DNA of 39,450 nucleotides, taken from positions 1 through 39,450 of the forward strand of contig NZ_LZKQ01000042.1 in the NCBI RefSeq assembly GCF_001668675.1. Direction: 5' to 3'. This document shows positions 7,466 through 15,686 of the stretch, piece by piece (within the stretch, counting starts at the first letter, position 1; each line of letters opens with the position of its first letter). Source of the stretch: Mycobacterium asiaticum (GTDB lineage: Bacteria > Actinomycetota > Actinomycetes > Mycobacteriales > Mycobacteriaceae). The notes under the pieces were generated by a model that ran no database searches, was not told where the DNA came from, and worked only from the letters and a program-made list of their open reading frames with translations. The position numbers and the translations under genes are program-made.

Positions 7466-8920
7466 CTACGGCGAGATCATGTACTGCACCCAGGCGCCAC
7501 CGCCCGGCCCGGACGCCGCCCACAGCCGCGAATTCTGAATGCCCGTCCGGGGCAGCCCGAAGGTCAAGCCCATGCCTGTGCAGGCGGCAGCGGCATTGGC
7601 GAACTGCACCGGCGCCGTGACCGACCATGTGCCCGTTCCGCTGACGCAGGCCGCGGGATGCGCGTCGGTGCAAGGCGCCGCCACCCACCGTCCGTCGGTG
7701 CCCTGCAGGGTGCACGAGCCCGCGCCGGCGCGCGGTTCGTCCGGGGCCCAGCTCCACAGCGTCCCCTGGATGCGGCCGTCTTCGGGGAGCAGCTGGTCGA
7801 GTCCGAACAGGTTCACACCGCAGAAGGTCATGGCCTGCACCTTGGTCGGCGTCAACGCGGCCGGATTGTTGGGCGGCCGGGTGGGGTTGACCAATGCCGA
7901 GATGAAAGTCGAGTCCTCGAAGTAGCGGACGATGTTGTTGGCATAGACAGCCGGGCCGTAGGTGGCGTCGCACTTGGGGAACTGCTGGTAGTCGAATGTC
8001 GACCCGCTCTGCACCTCCTCGCCCTCCCAGCTGAAAACGGCGGTCCCCAGACCCGGCGAACAGTCACTGACGAGCACCACCTGTGCGCCGGCGGTCCGAA
8101 CATCGTTGCGAGAGATGTTGCGCGGGAATGCCGCACAGCCGCTGGGTCCGATATCGGCAGGTGCGGGATGGTAGATCAGGCTGGTCCCGTTGGGCCGCCG
8201 CAAAGCGGTCTCCATGGTGTTCAGCGCCGAGGCGTACGCCGTCGCGTCCTTGAGCTGGTCTTCGATCATGATCAGCACGACCTCGTTGGGATGGGTGTTC
8301 AACCAATCCGTAATGGTGGGAAGGACTTTGGAGAACAGGGGTTCGGTGGTGCAGCCCAGATTGGCCTGCTCGGGGGGACGTCCGTGGCACACCGTGACGC
8401 CCGGGCGCCCGAGTTGGCCCAGCTGTGGGATGTAGTGCAGGTCCAATTCGATGCTGCGCACGTCGATGTCGAGCTGCTGAGGCATTGAGAGCTGCTGATT
8501 GGAGTCGGCGTGCGACGGGGTGAATTGGTTCGCCAGACTGTTGAACGAATTGTGGGTACCAAGCCACTGAGCCTCGCTGAACGGCACCGAGTCGCCGAGC
8601 GCGTACTGGAACTGGGCGGTCCGGTGCACCCATGACTGCAGATACGCGGCGGTTGCCGCCTGAGTCACCTTGTGCGCCAACGGCACCAGGCACAGGTTGT
8701 CGGATACTCCGACACGGCGGCACTCCGCGGCGACCGCGTCGGCAAACTTTCCGGTGCCCGAACACGGAAATGCGAACGGACTGATGGCATTACACGGAGC
8801 CGTAGGTGAGGGCGGGGTAGGTACCTCGTTGACATCCGCGGTGACGGGCGCGCCCGACGTCAGGGCGAGCATGAAAGCAAACACGACGACGGCGCACTTG
8901 ATCCACCGAGCGCTGGGCAT
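7466..8920 (-). CDS. Secreted PI-PLC X-like protein (Rv2075c homologue)
   Basis: This exported protein has 484 residues, with a signal peptide at about 1-28 (hydrophobic core CAVVVFAFMLAL, then APVTA). The central domain resembles phosphatidylinositol-specific phospholipase C X domains: GTHNSFNS with His123, ELDLHY near 158-163, and VCHGR with His179 are the likely catalytic or metal-site positions. There are many cysteines, consistent with disulfides outside the cytoplasm. The last 90 residues form a small Cys/Trp-rich module (SCTLQGTDGRWVAAPC, ending WVQYMISP). Substrate and activity are not known from sequence. It is transcribed away from the DUF2563 gene across a 165-bp intergenic region. 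Confidence 0.87.
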   Translation of the reverse strand: MPSARWIKCAVVVFAFMLALTSGAPVTADVNEVPTPPSPTAPCNAISPFAFPCSGTGKFADAVAAECRRVGVSDNLCLVPLAHKVTQAATAAYLQSWVHRTAQFQYALGDSVPFSEAQWLGTHNSFNSLANQFTPSHADSNQQLSMPQQLDIDVRSIELDLHYIPQLGQLGRPGVTVCHGRPPEQANLGCTTEPLFSKVLPTITDWLNTHPNEVVLIMIEDQLKDATAYASALNTMETALRRPNGTSLIYHPAPADIGPSGCAAFPRNISRNDVRTAGAQVVLVSDCSPGLGTAVFSWEGEEVQSGSTFDYQQFPKCDATYGPAVYANNIVRYFEDSTFISALVNPTRPPNNPAALTPTKVQAMTFCGVNLFGLDQLLPEDGRIQGTLWSWAPDEPRAGAGSCTLQGTDGRWVAAPCTDAHPAACVSGTGTWSVTAPVQFANAAAACTGMGLTFGLPRTGIQNSRLWAASGPGGGAWVQYMISP

Positions 8921-9085
8921 GCGCTACCCTGGCACGGCTCGACGGACGGAGACGAGAAACGTTGTCGAACTGTAGGAGTGTTGAGATCACTTCGTGAACC
9001 ACGGCGGGCAGGCGTTGGCCTCGCCGGGGGGTGAATTGCGGGCGAACCGGCCGAACATTAGCTTTCGCAGCGAAGGGAGGCCGGA

Positions 9086-9400
9086 GTGTTTGTTGACACC
9101 GAATTGTTACGAGCGGGTGGCCGCGAGGCCCGCCGTGCTGGCGCGCACACCGAGCAAGCGGCGCAGCATCTTTCGCGGGAGCCGTTGCCTGCGCGGATGT
9201 TCGGCGACTTCGGCGCGGGTGAGGCGTTCCGTCTGACGGTCGGGGCCGCGCACGCGTATCATCTGCGAACCCTGTTGGGCAACAGGGTAATCCTGTCCGG
9301 CGTCGGTGATCACGCCGAGCAGGCCGCCACGGCGTTTCGGGTCACCGAGGACGACAACGCCGGCCAGCTTCGAGCGGTCCGGTGCGACTCCGGCACATAA
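9086..9400 (+). CDS. DUF2563 family small protein, EspC-like (candidate type VII secretion substrate)
   Basis: This helical protein of 104 residues begins MFVDTELLRAGG, contains GDFGAGEAF and ends LRAVRCDSGT, the start, middle and end signatures of mycobacterial DUF2563 proteins (M. tuberculosis Rv2078 type). These are short and lack a signal peptide. By size and helix pattern they resemble EspC/Esx proteins, so secretion by an ESX system is plausible but not shown. The GTG at 9086 is preceded by a good ribosome site (GAAGGGAGG at 9072-9080). It overlaps the next gene by 19 bp, so the two are probably translationally coupled, and it is the first gene of the accessory block ending at 15686. 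Confidence 0.85.
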   Translation: MFVDTELLRAGGREARRAGAHTEQAAQHLSREPLPARMFGDFGAGEAFRLTVGAAHAYHLRTLLGNRVILSGVGDHAEQAATAFRVTEDDNAGQLRAVRCDSGT

Positions 9401-11787
9401 GCGTCGGGCGCCTGTTCGCCGAAGCCGGCGGTGACCCATGGGCCGTCAACGCGAGCCTGCAGCGGGGCCGTCCGGATGAGATCGCGTCGCTGGGTCAGGC
9501 GTTTCACGATGCCGGGCAACGAACCGCTGAGGCCGATGCCGCCTTCGAAGAGGCGCGTCGCCGCTTCAAGGCGTCCTGGAACCGCGGGAACGGCGATCAT
9601 CCGATCAACGACGCCGCCGAGGTTCGCCGCGCCACCCAGTCCTTGGGTATCCAGGCGGCGCAACTCGCTGACACCGCAGCCAAATTGGAGCAGGTGGCGG
9701 CGCTGCTCGCCGAAGCGCAGCGGGCGGCCGGAGTCGTAGTCCGGGCTTTGGAACCTCGGCTGGAGGCCATTGACTACGAGATAGGCGAGGCGTTCGAGTT
9801 CGAGATCGCGTCGCTCCCTCTTTCCCCTGTGTGTGCGGCGATTCTCGCTCAGAGCGTCGCCAATCTCGAAGACCGGGCCGTCGAAGTAACGGCGGCTGCG
9901 GTCCACGAAGTCGTGCACATCCGCGAACTGTATTCCGGTCAGCTGCACCACCTGACAAAGCAGATGCGCGCCCAGGACGGATACGACGCGGCGCCGGTCG
10001 AGAACCTGGATGGATCTGAGGAAGAGTCGCCCGAGCGAGCCGAACAGGACGTTCACGCGGCGCTGGCCGGCGACCAGGCTGCGGCATCCCGGGTGAATGA
10101 GGTGCTGGAGTCGATCACCGCCGAGCAGCTCGCCGGCAAGACTCCGCTGACAGCCGAACAGGCTTCGGTACTCAGTCAGTTGCAGGCCCAGCAGCACGGC
10201 ATGTCCGTAGATGCGCTGGGTGAAGCCGAACGGCGACTCGGTGACCAACGGCAGATGATCGCCAATTCGTGGCAGCTGATGAGTAACCCCGCCATCGTGT
10301 TTCCGCGCACCGAGCTCAAACCCGGTGCCCGGCAAGGGGATGAGACGATGAGGGGCGGCGCGGCGCAGCTGCCCAACAGTGTGCAGCAGGCGTTCGACGA
10401 ACCCTTCGACGTCTATATCGATGCGGTGGGGGGACCGGTCCTGACCGGAGATCCGGTCAGGACCATCACCGACATCGTCATGCGCAGCAATCCCGCTTTC
10501 CAAACGAACACCGATCTGGATCGGCGGATGATTCAACGCGCGGGGGTCGTGATGAACCGCACCTTCAATCTGCCCCCGGAGTTGGACTCGTCAAATAGCC
10601 CGCTCAACACGGTCATCGGCCAGTTCGTCGGCGACATGCTGGGGGCGGTCGCACCAGACCACCCGGTCGTGCATGACATGCTTACCGGGCCTGACCGCGA
10701 CGCGTTCCTCCAACACGTCCTTCAACACCGATGGGAGGACGGCGGAAAAGCTGTTGCCGCGCTGTTCGATTGGACCGCGCCGGCTGTCCATGGCCCGGAA
10801 GCCAGGATCGCCGGCGAAACCGCGAATGCCTACGGGTCCTTCATCGGGTCACACGAACCCGACTTACTGCATCTGCGCGGTGACGAGACGGTGGGCCAAC
10901 GGAGTCCCGAACTGGTGCGCGCCATGGCGCGCGGCCTGGCGCCGTATATCGGCAACATCACTGGGACCCCGGGCGCTGTACCGGAATTCGGCTGCATCCC
11001 CGACACCTACGGTGAGAACAACGAGAGCGGCCGATTGCCGATTGCCAAGGGGATATTCTCGGTGCTCAGTACCGACCGGACGGCCTCGGACTACTTCAAC
11101 GGGCTCGCTGACCGCCAGGCGGTGGTCGCCGAAAGCCGCTACATCCAAGCCGTCACCAGCCATGCACCCGACATCGCCGGTTACAACGCCGACTTGCACA
11201 ATGCGATGACCCTGCGGGGACTGGTCAACTCGGGGATACACAACGCGGTTCAAGCCGAGGCCGAGAACCATCAGATAGCCGAAAACGCCGCACGGCGCGC
11301 GGAATATGACCAGAGCAAGACCGCTTACGAGTTGGGTGTGAAGACCACGTCCGCAGCGACGGGGCTGATACCAGAGGGAGGAGCCATAGCGGGGCCCCTG
11401 GTCGGCATCCTCGGCCAGGCGATCGAGCCCGGGGTGTTGGGGCCTGCGCCGACCGATACGCCGATCCCCGCCGATCATCCTTTGGACATCATGTCGATTG
11501 GCCGAGCGGACCGCGAAATACTCAACGCGGTCATAGCTTCCGGACACCGCGTCGAGGGTATTCCGCTGCCGTACCTGATCGATGGGCGCATCGGCAGCCC
11601 AGATGAGTTGCTGGGCCGAGGTATTCCGGTGACGTCCGGTGCCTACGACGCGACCTTGAGCCGGGCGCTGGCCGGATTGTTCACTGAGATCTACGGCGCC
11701 GACCCTGCCCGGTACGTAATGCCCGACAAAGACATGATCCTGCGCTACAACGCGGTTACCAATGACCCCAACCCGCTGAAGCGATGA
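9382..11787 (+). CDS. Large helical protein, Rv2082-like (annotated elsewhere as TPR-repeat region protein)
   Basis: This protein of 801 residues starts GTG at 9382, within the end of the DUF2563 gene, giving MRLRHISVGRLFAEAGGDPW, the conserved N-terminus of mycobacterial Rv2079/Rv2082-type proteins. Residues 1-190 are strongly helical (WAVNASLQ, FEEARRRFKASWNRGNG, long Ala/Glu/Gln helices) and contain YEIGE, a YxxxE that could serve as a type VII export signal. There is no signal peptide or clear enzyme motif. A small hydrophobic Gly/Ala segment lies near residues 655-690. The C-terminal 100 residues are more globular. The pairing of an EspC-like small protein with a large helical partner resembles known Esp modules. 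The biochemical role is unknown. Confidence 0.82.
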   Translation: MRLRHISVGRLFAEAGGDPWAVNASLQRGRPDEIASLGQAFHDAGQRTAEADAAFEEARRRFKASWNRGNGDHPINDAAEVRRATQSLGIQAAQLADTAAKLEQVAALLAEAQRAAGVVVRALEPRLEAIDYEIGEAFEFEIASLPLSPVCAAILAQSVANLEDRAVEVTAAAVHEVVHIRELYSGQLHHLTKQMRAQDGYDAAPVENLDGSEEESPERAEQDVHAALAGDQAAASRVNEVLESITAEQLAGKTPLTAEQASVLSQLQAQQHGMSVDALGEAERRLGDQRQMIANSWQLMSNPAIVFPRTELKPGARQGDETMRGGAAQLPNSVQQAFDEPFDVYIDAVGGPVLTGDPVRTITDIVMRSNPAFQTNTDLDRRMIQRAGVVMNRTFNLPPELDSSNSPLNTVIGQFVGDMLGAVAPDHPVVHDMLTGPDRDAFLQHVLQHRWEDGGKAVAALFDWTAPAVHGPEARIAGETANAYGSFIGSHEPDLLHLRGDETVGQRSPELVRAMARGLAPYIGNITGTPGAVPEFGCIPDTYGENNESGRLPIAKGIFSVLSTDRTASDYFNGLADRQAVVAESRYIQAVTSHAPDIAGYNADLHNAMTLRGLVNSGIHNAVQAEAENHQIAENAARRAEYDQSKTAYELGVKTTSAATGLIPEGGAIAGPLVGILGQAIEPGVLGPAPTDTPIPADHPLDIMSIGRADREILNAVIASGHRVEGIPLPYLIDGRIGSPDELLGRGIPVTSGAYDATLSRALAGLFTEIYGADPARYVMPDKDMILRYNAVTNDPNPLKR

Positions 11788-11826
11788 TGCCGCGGGCAGT
11801 GACTAACTCGATTCGCCGATAGGCGC

Positions 11827-11832
11827 TAGCAT
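11827..11832 (+). promoter_or_regulatory. Possible -10 element TAGCAT before the Gly-rich gene
   Basis: TAGCAT lies in the 88-bp gap between the Rv2082-like gene and the Gly-rich gene, about 44 bp before the start. A GGAAGG ribosome site at 11865-11870 would sit in the leader. The -35 is not evident. Confidence 0.3.
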
Positions 11833-11875
11833 CACCGAATCCCGTCGGCGTGTGCGGGTCGGGTGGAAGGACGCG

Positions 11876-12844
11876 ATGAGCGGGGACGACGAGTTACGCA
11901 TCATCCTCGATCAGCTCTCACAGCTGCTCGGGATACCGCCGCCACCCGTCATCACCCCCGACCCGTTGGCGTCCGGGCACTCCAACATCAGCCAGCTGCT
12001 CCGGGCGCTGGGCGCGGCGGCCAATGCGGGGGATGCTGAAGACAACGGCGAAGCGCAGGCCGGACACGATGAGCGGGACGCAAAGGTCGCCGATGCGCTC
12101 GCCAAGTTCCCCGCCAATGAGGACGACGCAGCCGCGCAACTTGCCGGTGTGGGAGGGTCGGGACAGATGTCGCAGATGCTGCAGCAGATGCCGCAGATGG
12201 CCTCCGGGATCGCGGGCGGGATCGCCGGTGCGTTAGGTGGAATGCTGCAGCCGTTCAGTCAGATTCCGCAACAACTTGTGCAGGCCGGACAGCAGGCCAT
12301 GCAGGCCGGAATGGGCATGGTGCAGCAGGGTGCGGGCGCTGGCGCCGGGGCGGCGGAGCAGGCGGAGCCGCTCGGAGCAGACGATGAGTTTGGGGCTGGT
12401 GGCGGTGGCTTCTCCGGCGGCGCTGGTGGCGGTGGCGGCAGTGATGGCGGCGGTGGCTTCGAAGGAACCACCCCGACGGCGATGCTGGGGCCGCCGCCGA
12501 CTCCCTCGGCCGGGACCGTGCCGGCATCGTCGCAGACGACGTCGTTGCCCGCGGCGAGTGGACCCGAGCCTTCGTCCGCTCCACGCGGTGCGATGGGCGG
12601 CGCGATGCCGATGATGCCGCCGGGGGCCATGCACGGCGGCGGCGGTACCGGCAACGATGCGAAGCCCGACACCAAACGCATCGTCGGACCGACCGTGAAA
12701 AACGGCGCACCGGTGCAGGGACGTATCACCACGCCGCCGCCTCTGCCCGCAGTGACCAAGCATGTCGACGGCAAGCCGGTCGCGACGCGGCGGATCCTGT
12801 TATCCGACGACAAGCCAGATGCCGGCGGTTCGTCGGGTCGCTGA
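11876..12844 (+). CDS. Gly/Gln/Met-rich hypothetical protein (Rv2083-like)
   Basis: This is a 322-residue low-complexity protein. Its N-terminal 110 residues are acidic and helical (DELRIILDQLSQLLGI). A Gln/Met/Gly-rich segment follows at about 105-165, with repeated QQM/QAM units and an Ala/Gly-rich hydrophobic stretch (GIAGGIAGALGGML), then a poly-Gly region near 180-210, a Pro/Ala/Ser region, and a basic conserved C-terminus (KRIVGPTVKNG, VDGKPVATRRILL). The ATG at 11876 is preferred over a GTG 24 bp upstream because GGAAGG lies 5 nt before it. Composition resembles EspB/EspK-type secreted accessory proteins, and position suggests it belongs to the same block as its neighbours. No function is assignable. 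Confidence 0.78.
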   Translation: MSGDDELRIILDQLSQLLGIPPPPVITPDPLASGHSNISQLLRALGAAANAGDAEDNGEAQAGHDERDAKVADALAKFPANEDDAAAQLAGVGGSGQMSQMLQQMPQMASGIAGGIAGALGGMLQPFSQIPQQLVQAGQQAMQAGMGMVQQGAGAGAGAAEQAEPLGADDEFGAGGGGFSGGAGGGGGSDGGGGFEGTTPTAMLGPPPTPSAGTVPASSQTTSLPAASGPEPSSAPRGAMGGAMPMMPPGAMHGGGGTGNDAKPDTKRIVGPTVKNGAPVQGRITTPPPLPAVTKHVDGKPVATRRILLSDDKPDAGGSSGR

Positions 12845-12882
12845 CGGGCCGGCAGCAATGGTAAGTCCTCTGGTGAGGCGCT

Positions 12883-12901
12883 GATCAATCGTTAATTGAT
12901 C
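12883..12901. promoter_or_regulatory. Perfect 7-bp inverted repeat (GATCAAT-N5-ATTGATC), possible operator
   Basis: GATCAAT (12883-12889), spacer CGTTA, ATTGATC (12895-12901). It is AT-rich in a GC-rich gap and lies 41 bp upstream of the -10 of the next gene. It looks like a transcription-factor half-site pair. As RNA it would be a weak hairpin without a U-tract, so a terminator is less likely. Confidence 0.45.
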
Positions 12902-12942
12902 CCCTGCAGCAAAGACTGACTGGCGCTTTTGCGGTGGAACGA

Positions 12943-12948
12943 TACGAT
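12943..12948 (+). promoter_or_regulatory. Probable -10 element TACGAT
   Basis: TACGAT ends 6 nt before the GTG at 12955, the spacing of a leaderless transcript. This supports GTG 12955 over the in-frame GTG at 12934, which would lie upstream of the -10. Confidence 0.5.
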
Positions 12949-12954
12949 CCACGC

Positions 12955-13485
12955 GTGTCCAACGTGCCCCCGCAGCAACCTTCCGCGTGGCCGCCTGCGC
13001 CACCGCCCACGAGTGGTCAACCGTCGCGGTGGATCGGGCTTGTTTCGCTAGGGATCGCGTTGGTGGCGATCGGAGTCGCCGTGGGCGCCTGGCTGCGACC
13101 GCTGCCGAAGTACGAGCCGCCGCCGGCCCCGACGTACACGAGCCAGCAGGTGGCCGACGCAAAGGCGAAGGTGTGCGCTGCGTACGCGAAGGTCAACCGT
13201 GCGGTCAGCTTGACCTCTGGGAGGAGCAGCAACGATCCGACCGCGCGGCTCGCCATTGCAACAAGTGGACGTCAGGCTCTCGACGTAGGAGCCAATTACC
13301 TCTTGTCAAAATTGAATGAGCAACCTGCGACACCTCCAACCCTCGCTGAAGCTGTCCGCGAACTAGCTACAACTTTCGCTGAGCTAGCTATTGATTACCT
13401 TGCGGAAGTTGAAGACTCGGAGTTAGAACCGCTGCTGCGTCATTCAGATGAACAATCGCTATCTGTTGAGAATATTTGCAAATGA
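12955..13485 (+). CDS. Hypothetical single-pass membrane protein with Pro-rich N-terminus
   Basis: This protein of 176 residues starts with a Pro-rich cytoplasmic segment (SNVPPQQP, WPPAPPPT). One transmembrane helix follows at about residues 26-46 (IGLVSLGIALVAIGVAVGAW), then PLPKYEPPPAPTYTSQQVADAKAKVCAAYAKV and a helical extracytoplasmic domain ending in a Cys near the C-terminus. This resembles small mycobacterial membrane proteins found near ESX-like accessory clusters. The start at 12955 rests on the leaderless -10 six nt upstream. From about base 13190 the GC content drops sharply, so the C-terminal half may be of different origin from the N-terminal half. The last codon overlaps the next start (ATGA), which suggests coupled expression. 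The family is unknown. Confidence 0.78.
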   Translation: MSNVPPQQPSAWPPAPPPTSGQPSRWIGLVSLGIALVAIGVAVGAWLRPLPKYEPPPAPTYTSQQVADAKAKVCAAYAKVNRAVSLTSGRSSNDPTARLAIATSGRQALDVGANYLLSKLNEQPATPPTLAEAVRELATTFAELAIDYLAEVEDSELEPLLRHSDEQSLSVENICK

Positions 13486-15686
13486 GTGCTTTCCCGCCTG
13501 GGGAGTGGTCGCAACTCCTAGTAGGTGACCAATGGCCCGATGACGGAGATTTAGCGACACTCGAAAGCGGCCGATCGAACCGGCGGAATGTCAAGATCGG
13601 GTTTACGAATCTGGCCGAAGTGCTGCATAACGCCTCAACGGCGCGGTTGAGCGATCAAAGTGGGCACACCATCCAGGACCTTCGCAGCACGTTTAATCAG
13701 GGTGAGATGCATGCACGGCGAGTCGTCCACATAAGTGCGATCAAAGAGGACTCCTACCAGAGCGCTCATAGCAGTATGGTTAGCCTCCAACACGATCTTG
13801 CGAGCATAGCCTCAGAAGGCAACGCCGACATTGAGCAGATACGCAATTCAAAAGAATTGGAACATGTCAAAGTTACTCGCATAATTACCGCGATACATCA
13901 CTACCGCGCACTAGCAAATTTTGCGGCTGCGAAATACGCCGGGAACGTGCTTGACGCGATTCAGCGGATATTAGACGTGGAGGGACGTGAATTATCCGCG
14001 CGGCGTTTTACAAACGCGTGTGGTCTCAACATGGCGGCGCTATTTCGACCCGCGGGGGACGAAGAAAACCTAAGACGCGAGGTTCGAGAGTTGCTAGGCA
14101 CACCGCCAGGTTCGCACGCAGGTATCGCGGATGGGAATCTTCGTACACACGGTATAGAAGGCACGGAGGAATCGGTAATGCCGCCACCACCGAACTCTGT
14201 TCCAACTCATGGATACATCAACAGCAGAAACCTCGAGACAGAGTTGACGGCAGGCTCAAACTGCTTGCCACCCGCCACACCGGGAGTGCGAGCGCGCATT
14301 GTCAGTGGCAACCTCAAGGCATCACCAATGTCCGTTGAACTGCCCGCCTCGCCGGCCCCTTCCCCACCACCACCTGTCGCGCCGCCCATATCGGCACCAA
14401 GCCCCACTTCCCCCGCCACAGCCCCGCTTCCGCCTACCGCGGGTGCACCTATGCCCGCAGTGTCGGCTGTTGCGTCCACTCCCGCTCTCCCACCGACCTC
14501 AACAATCACCCCCGCCGAACTCGCTCAAAGTTTCAACAAGAACATGGAATCCGGTGCACCGTTCTCGGCCGCCGGCCATGCCGTGCCGTCAATGCCGATG
14601 TCGCCGACCGAGCCCCAAATGTCGCACGCTGCAACAGCAATGCCTGCGACCACCGCAGCGCCGGTACACGTGCCCGCGGTCGACTCACCCGCGCCAATCC
14701 ACCACACGCCCGCCCCGGAGACCTCGCAACCGCCGGCGATAGTGGCAGCCGCTCCCCCGGCACCGATCGCGCCCGCGCCGCCCCCGGCGGCCGGTACGTT
14801 GCCGACCTACGGGTCGGACCTGAGGCCTCCTGTCTCCACCACGATCACTCCCCCTTCAGCGCCCAACCCTCCGCCAGTGTCAGCGACGCCAAGTTCGGCG
14901 CCAGTGAGCCCGTCCGGGGCCCATGCCGGTCCGGGCCAACCGGCAGTCGTCCGCCAAACCTCGTCGTCAGCGCCACCCTTGCCGCCGAACGCCACCGGCG
15001 CGCAAGCCGTGACTGCCACCGCGACCGGCGCGGCCGTCGGCGCGGCGTCAGCCGACGCCGCAGCGCGTGCCCGGCTGCAGCGCCTGGTCGACGCGGTCGC
15101 CCGCCAGCAACCACGCCTGGCGTGGGCCGCCGGCGACCGCAGCGATGACACCACGGTGCTGGTGACCGACCTGGCCGGCGGCTGGATCCCGCCAGGCATC
15201 GCGCTCCCCGCCGCGGTGACCCTGCTGCCGCCGGCACGACGGCGCGGCAACGTCGAATCCTTGCTCGGTGACGTCACCGTCACCGCGAGCTACACCCCTA
15301 TCCACCAGATCCCCGACGAAACCGAGCCGCCCCCCACGTCGCCGCGGCCGCGATCTGCGCCGAAGATCCCCGACCTCGGCTGGGAACTCAGCCAGGCAAC
15401 CCAGTGGCGCGACGGCCTACCCCGGCTGGCCCACACCCTGGCCAAGGCGGCTTCGGCAGGCTCAGGCGTGCTGGACTCCGAAACCGCTTTGCTGCAACAA
15501 CATCTGGCCACCATCAGCAGCCGAGTGCTGGACAATTACCCAAAGGAAATCAACGCCCACGACGTCGGCAACTGGCAACTGCTCGCGGCGATCGACGCCT
15601 TGGTGGCGGGCGACAAGAATGCCGCCAACTACCACCTTGCCTGGTTTCTGGCCGGCCAGCCGAACACCCAAAAGCCGAAGAACTAA
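13482..15686 (+). CDS. EspK-like protein with C-terminal DUF5632/DUF5631-like domains
   Basis: This 734-residue protein has three parts. Residues 1 to about 230 are helical and unlike mycobacterial norms in base composition (down to about 42% GC in places). A very Pro/Ala/Ser/Thr-rich linker spans about 230-500. A conserved C-terminal part has LAWAAGDRSDDTTVLVTDLA and GWIPPGI (DUF5632-like), then GWELSQATQWRDGLPRLAHT and NWQLLAAIDALVAGD (DUF5631-like). These C-terminal domains are remembered from several mycobacterial proteins linked to ESX accessory loci, where Pro-rich members behave as chaperone-like or secreted factors. The ATG at 13482 overlaps the upstream stop. The gene meets pepE tail to tail with overlapping stops. 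A recombined, modular gene is likely; its molecular role is unknown. Confidence 0.8.
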   Translation: MSAFPPGEWSQLLVGDQWPDDGDLATLESGRSNRRNVKIGFTNLAEVLHNASTARLSDQSGHTIQDLRSTFNQGEMHARRVVHISAIKEDSYQSAHSSMVSLQHDLASIASEGNADIEQIRNSKELEHVKVTRIITAIHHYRALANFAAAKYAGNVLDAIQRILDVEGRELSARRFTNACGLNMAALFRPAGDEENLRREVRELLGTPPGSHAGIADGNLRTHGIEGTEESVMPPPPNSVPTHGYINSRNLETELTAGSNCLPPATPGVRARIVSGNLKASPMSVELPASPAPSPPPPVAPPISAPSPTSPATAPLPPTAGAPMPAVSAVASTPALPPTSTITPAELAQSFNKNMESGAPFSAAGHAVPSMPMSPTEPQMSHAATAMPATTAAPVHVPAVDSPAPIHHTPAPETSQPPAIVAAAPPAPIAPAPPPAAGTLPTYGSDLRPPVSTTITPPSAPNPPPVSATPSSAPVSPSGAHAGPGQPAVVRQTSSSAPPLPPNATGAQAVTATATGAAVGAASADAAARARLQRLVDAVARQQPRLAWAAGDRSDDTTVLVTDLAGGWIPPGIALPAAVTLLPPARRRGNVESLLGDVTVTASYTPIHQIPDETEPPPTSPRPRSAPKIPDLGWELSQATQWRDGLPRLAHTLAKAASAGSGVLDSETALLQQHLATISSRVLDNYPKEINAHDVGNWQLLAAIDALVAGDKNAANYHLAWFLAGQPNTQKPKN

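Noticed and set aside
12883..12901. Intrinsic terminator after the Gly-rich gene
   Set aside because: The stem is AT-rich, only 7 bp, and not followed by a U-tract on either strand.
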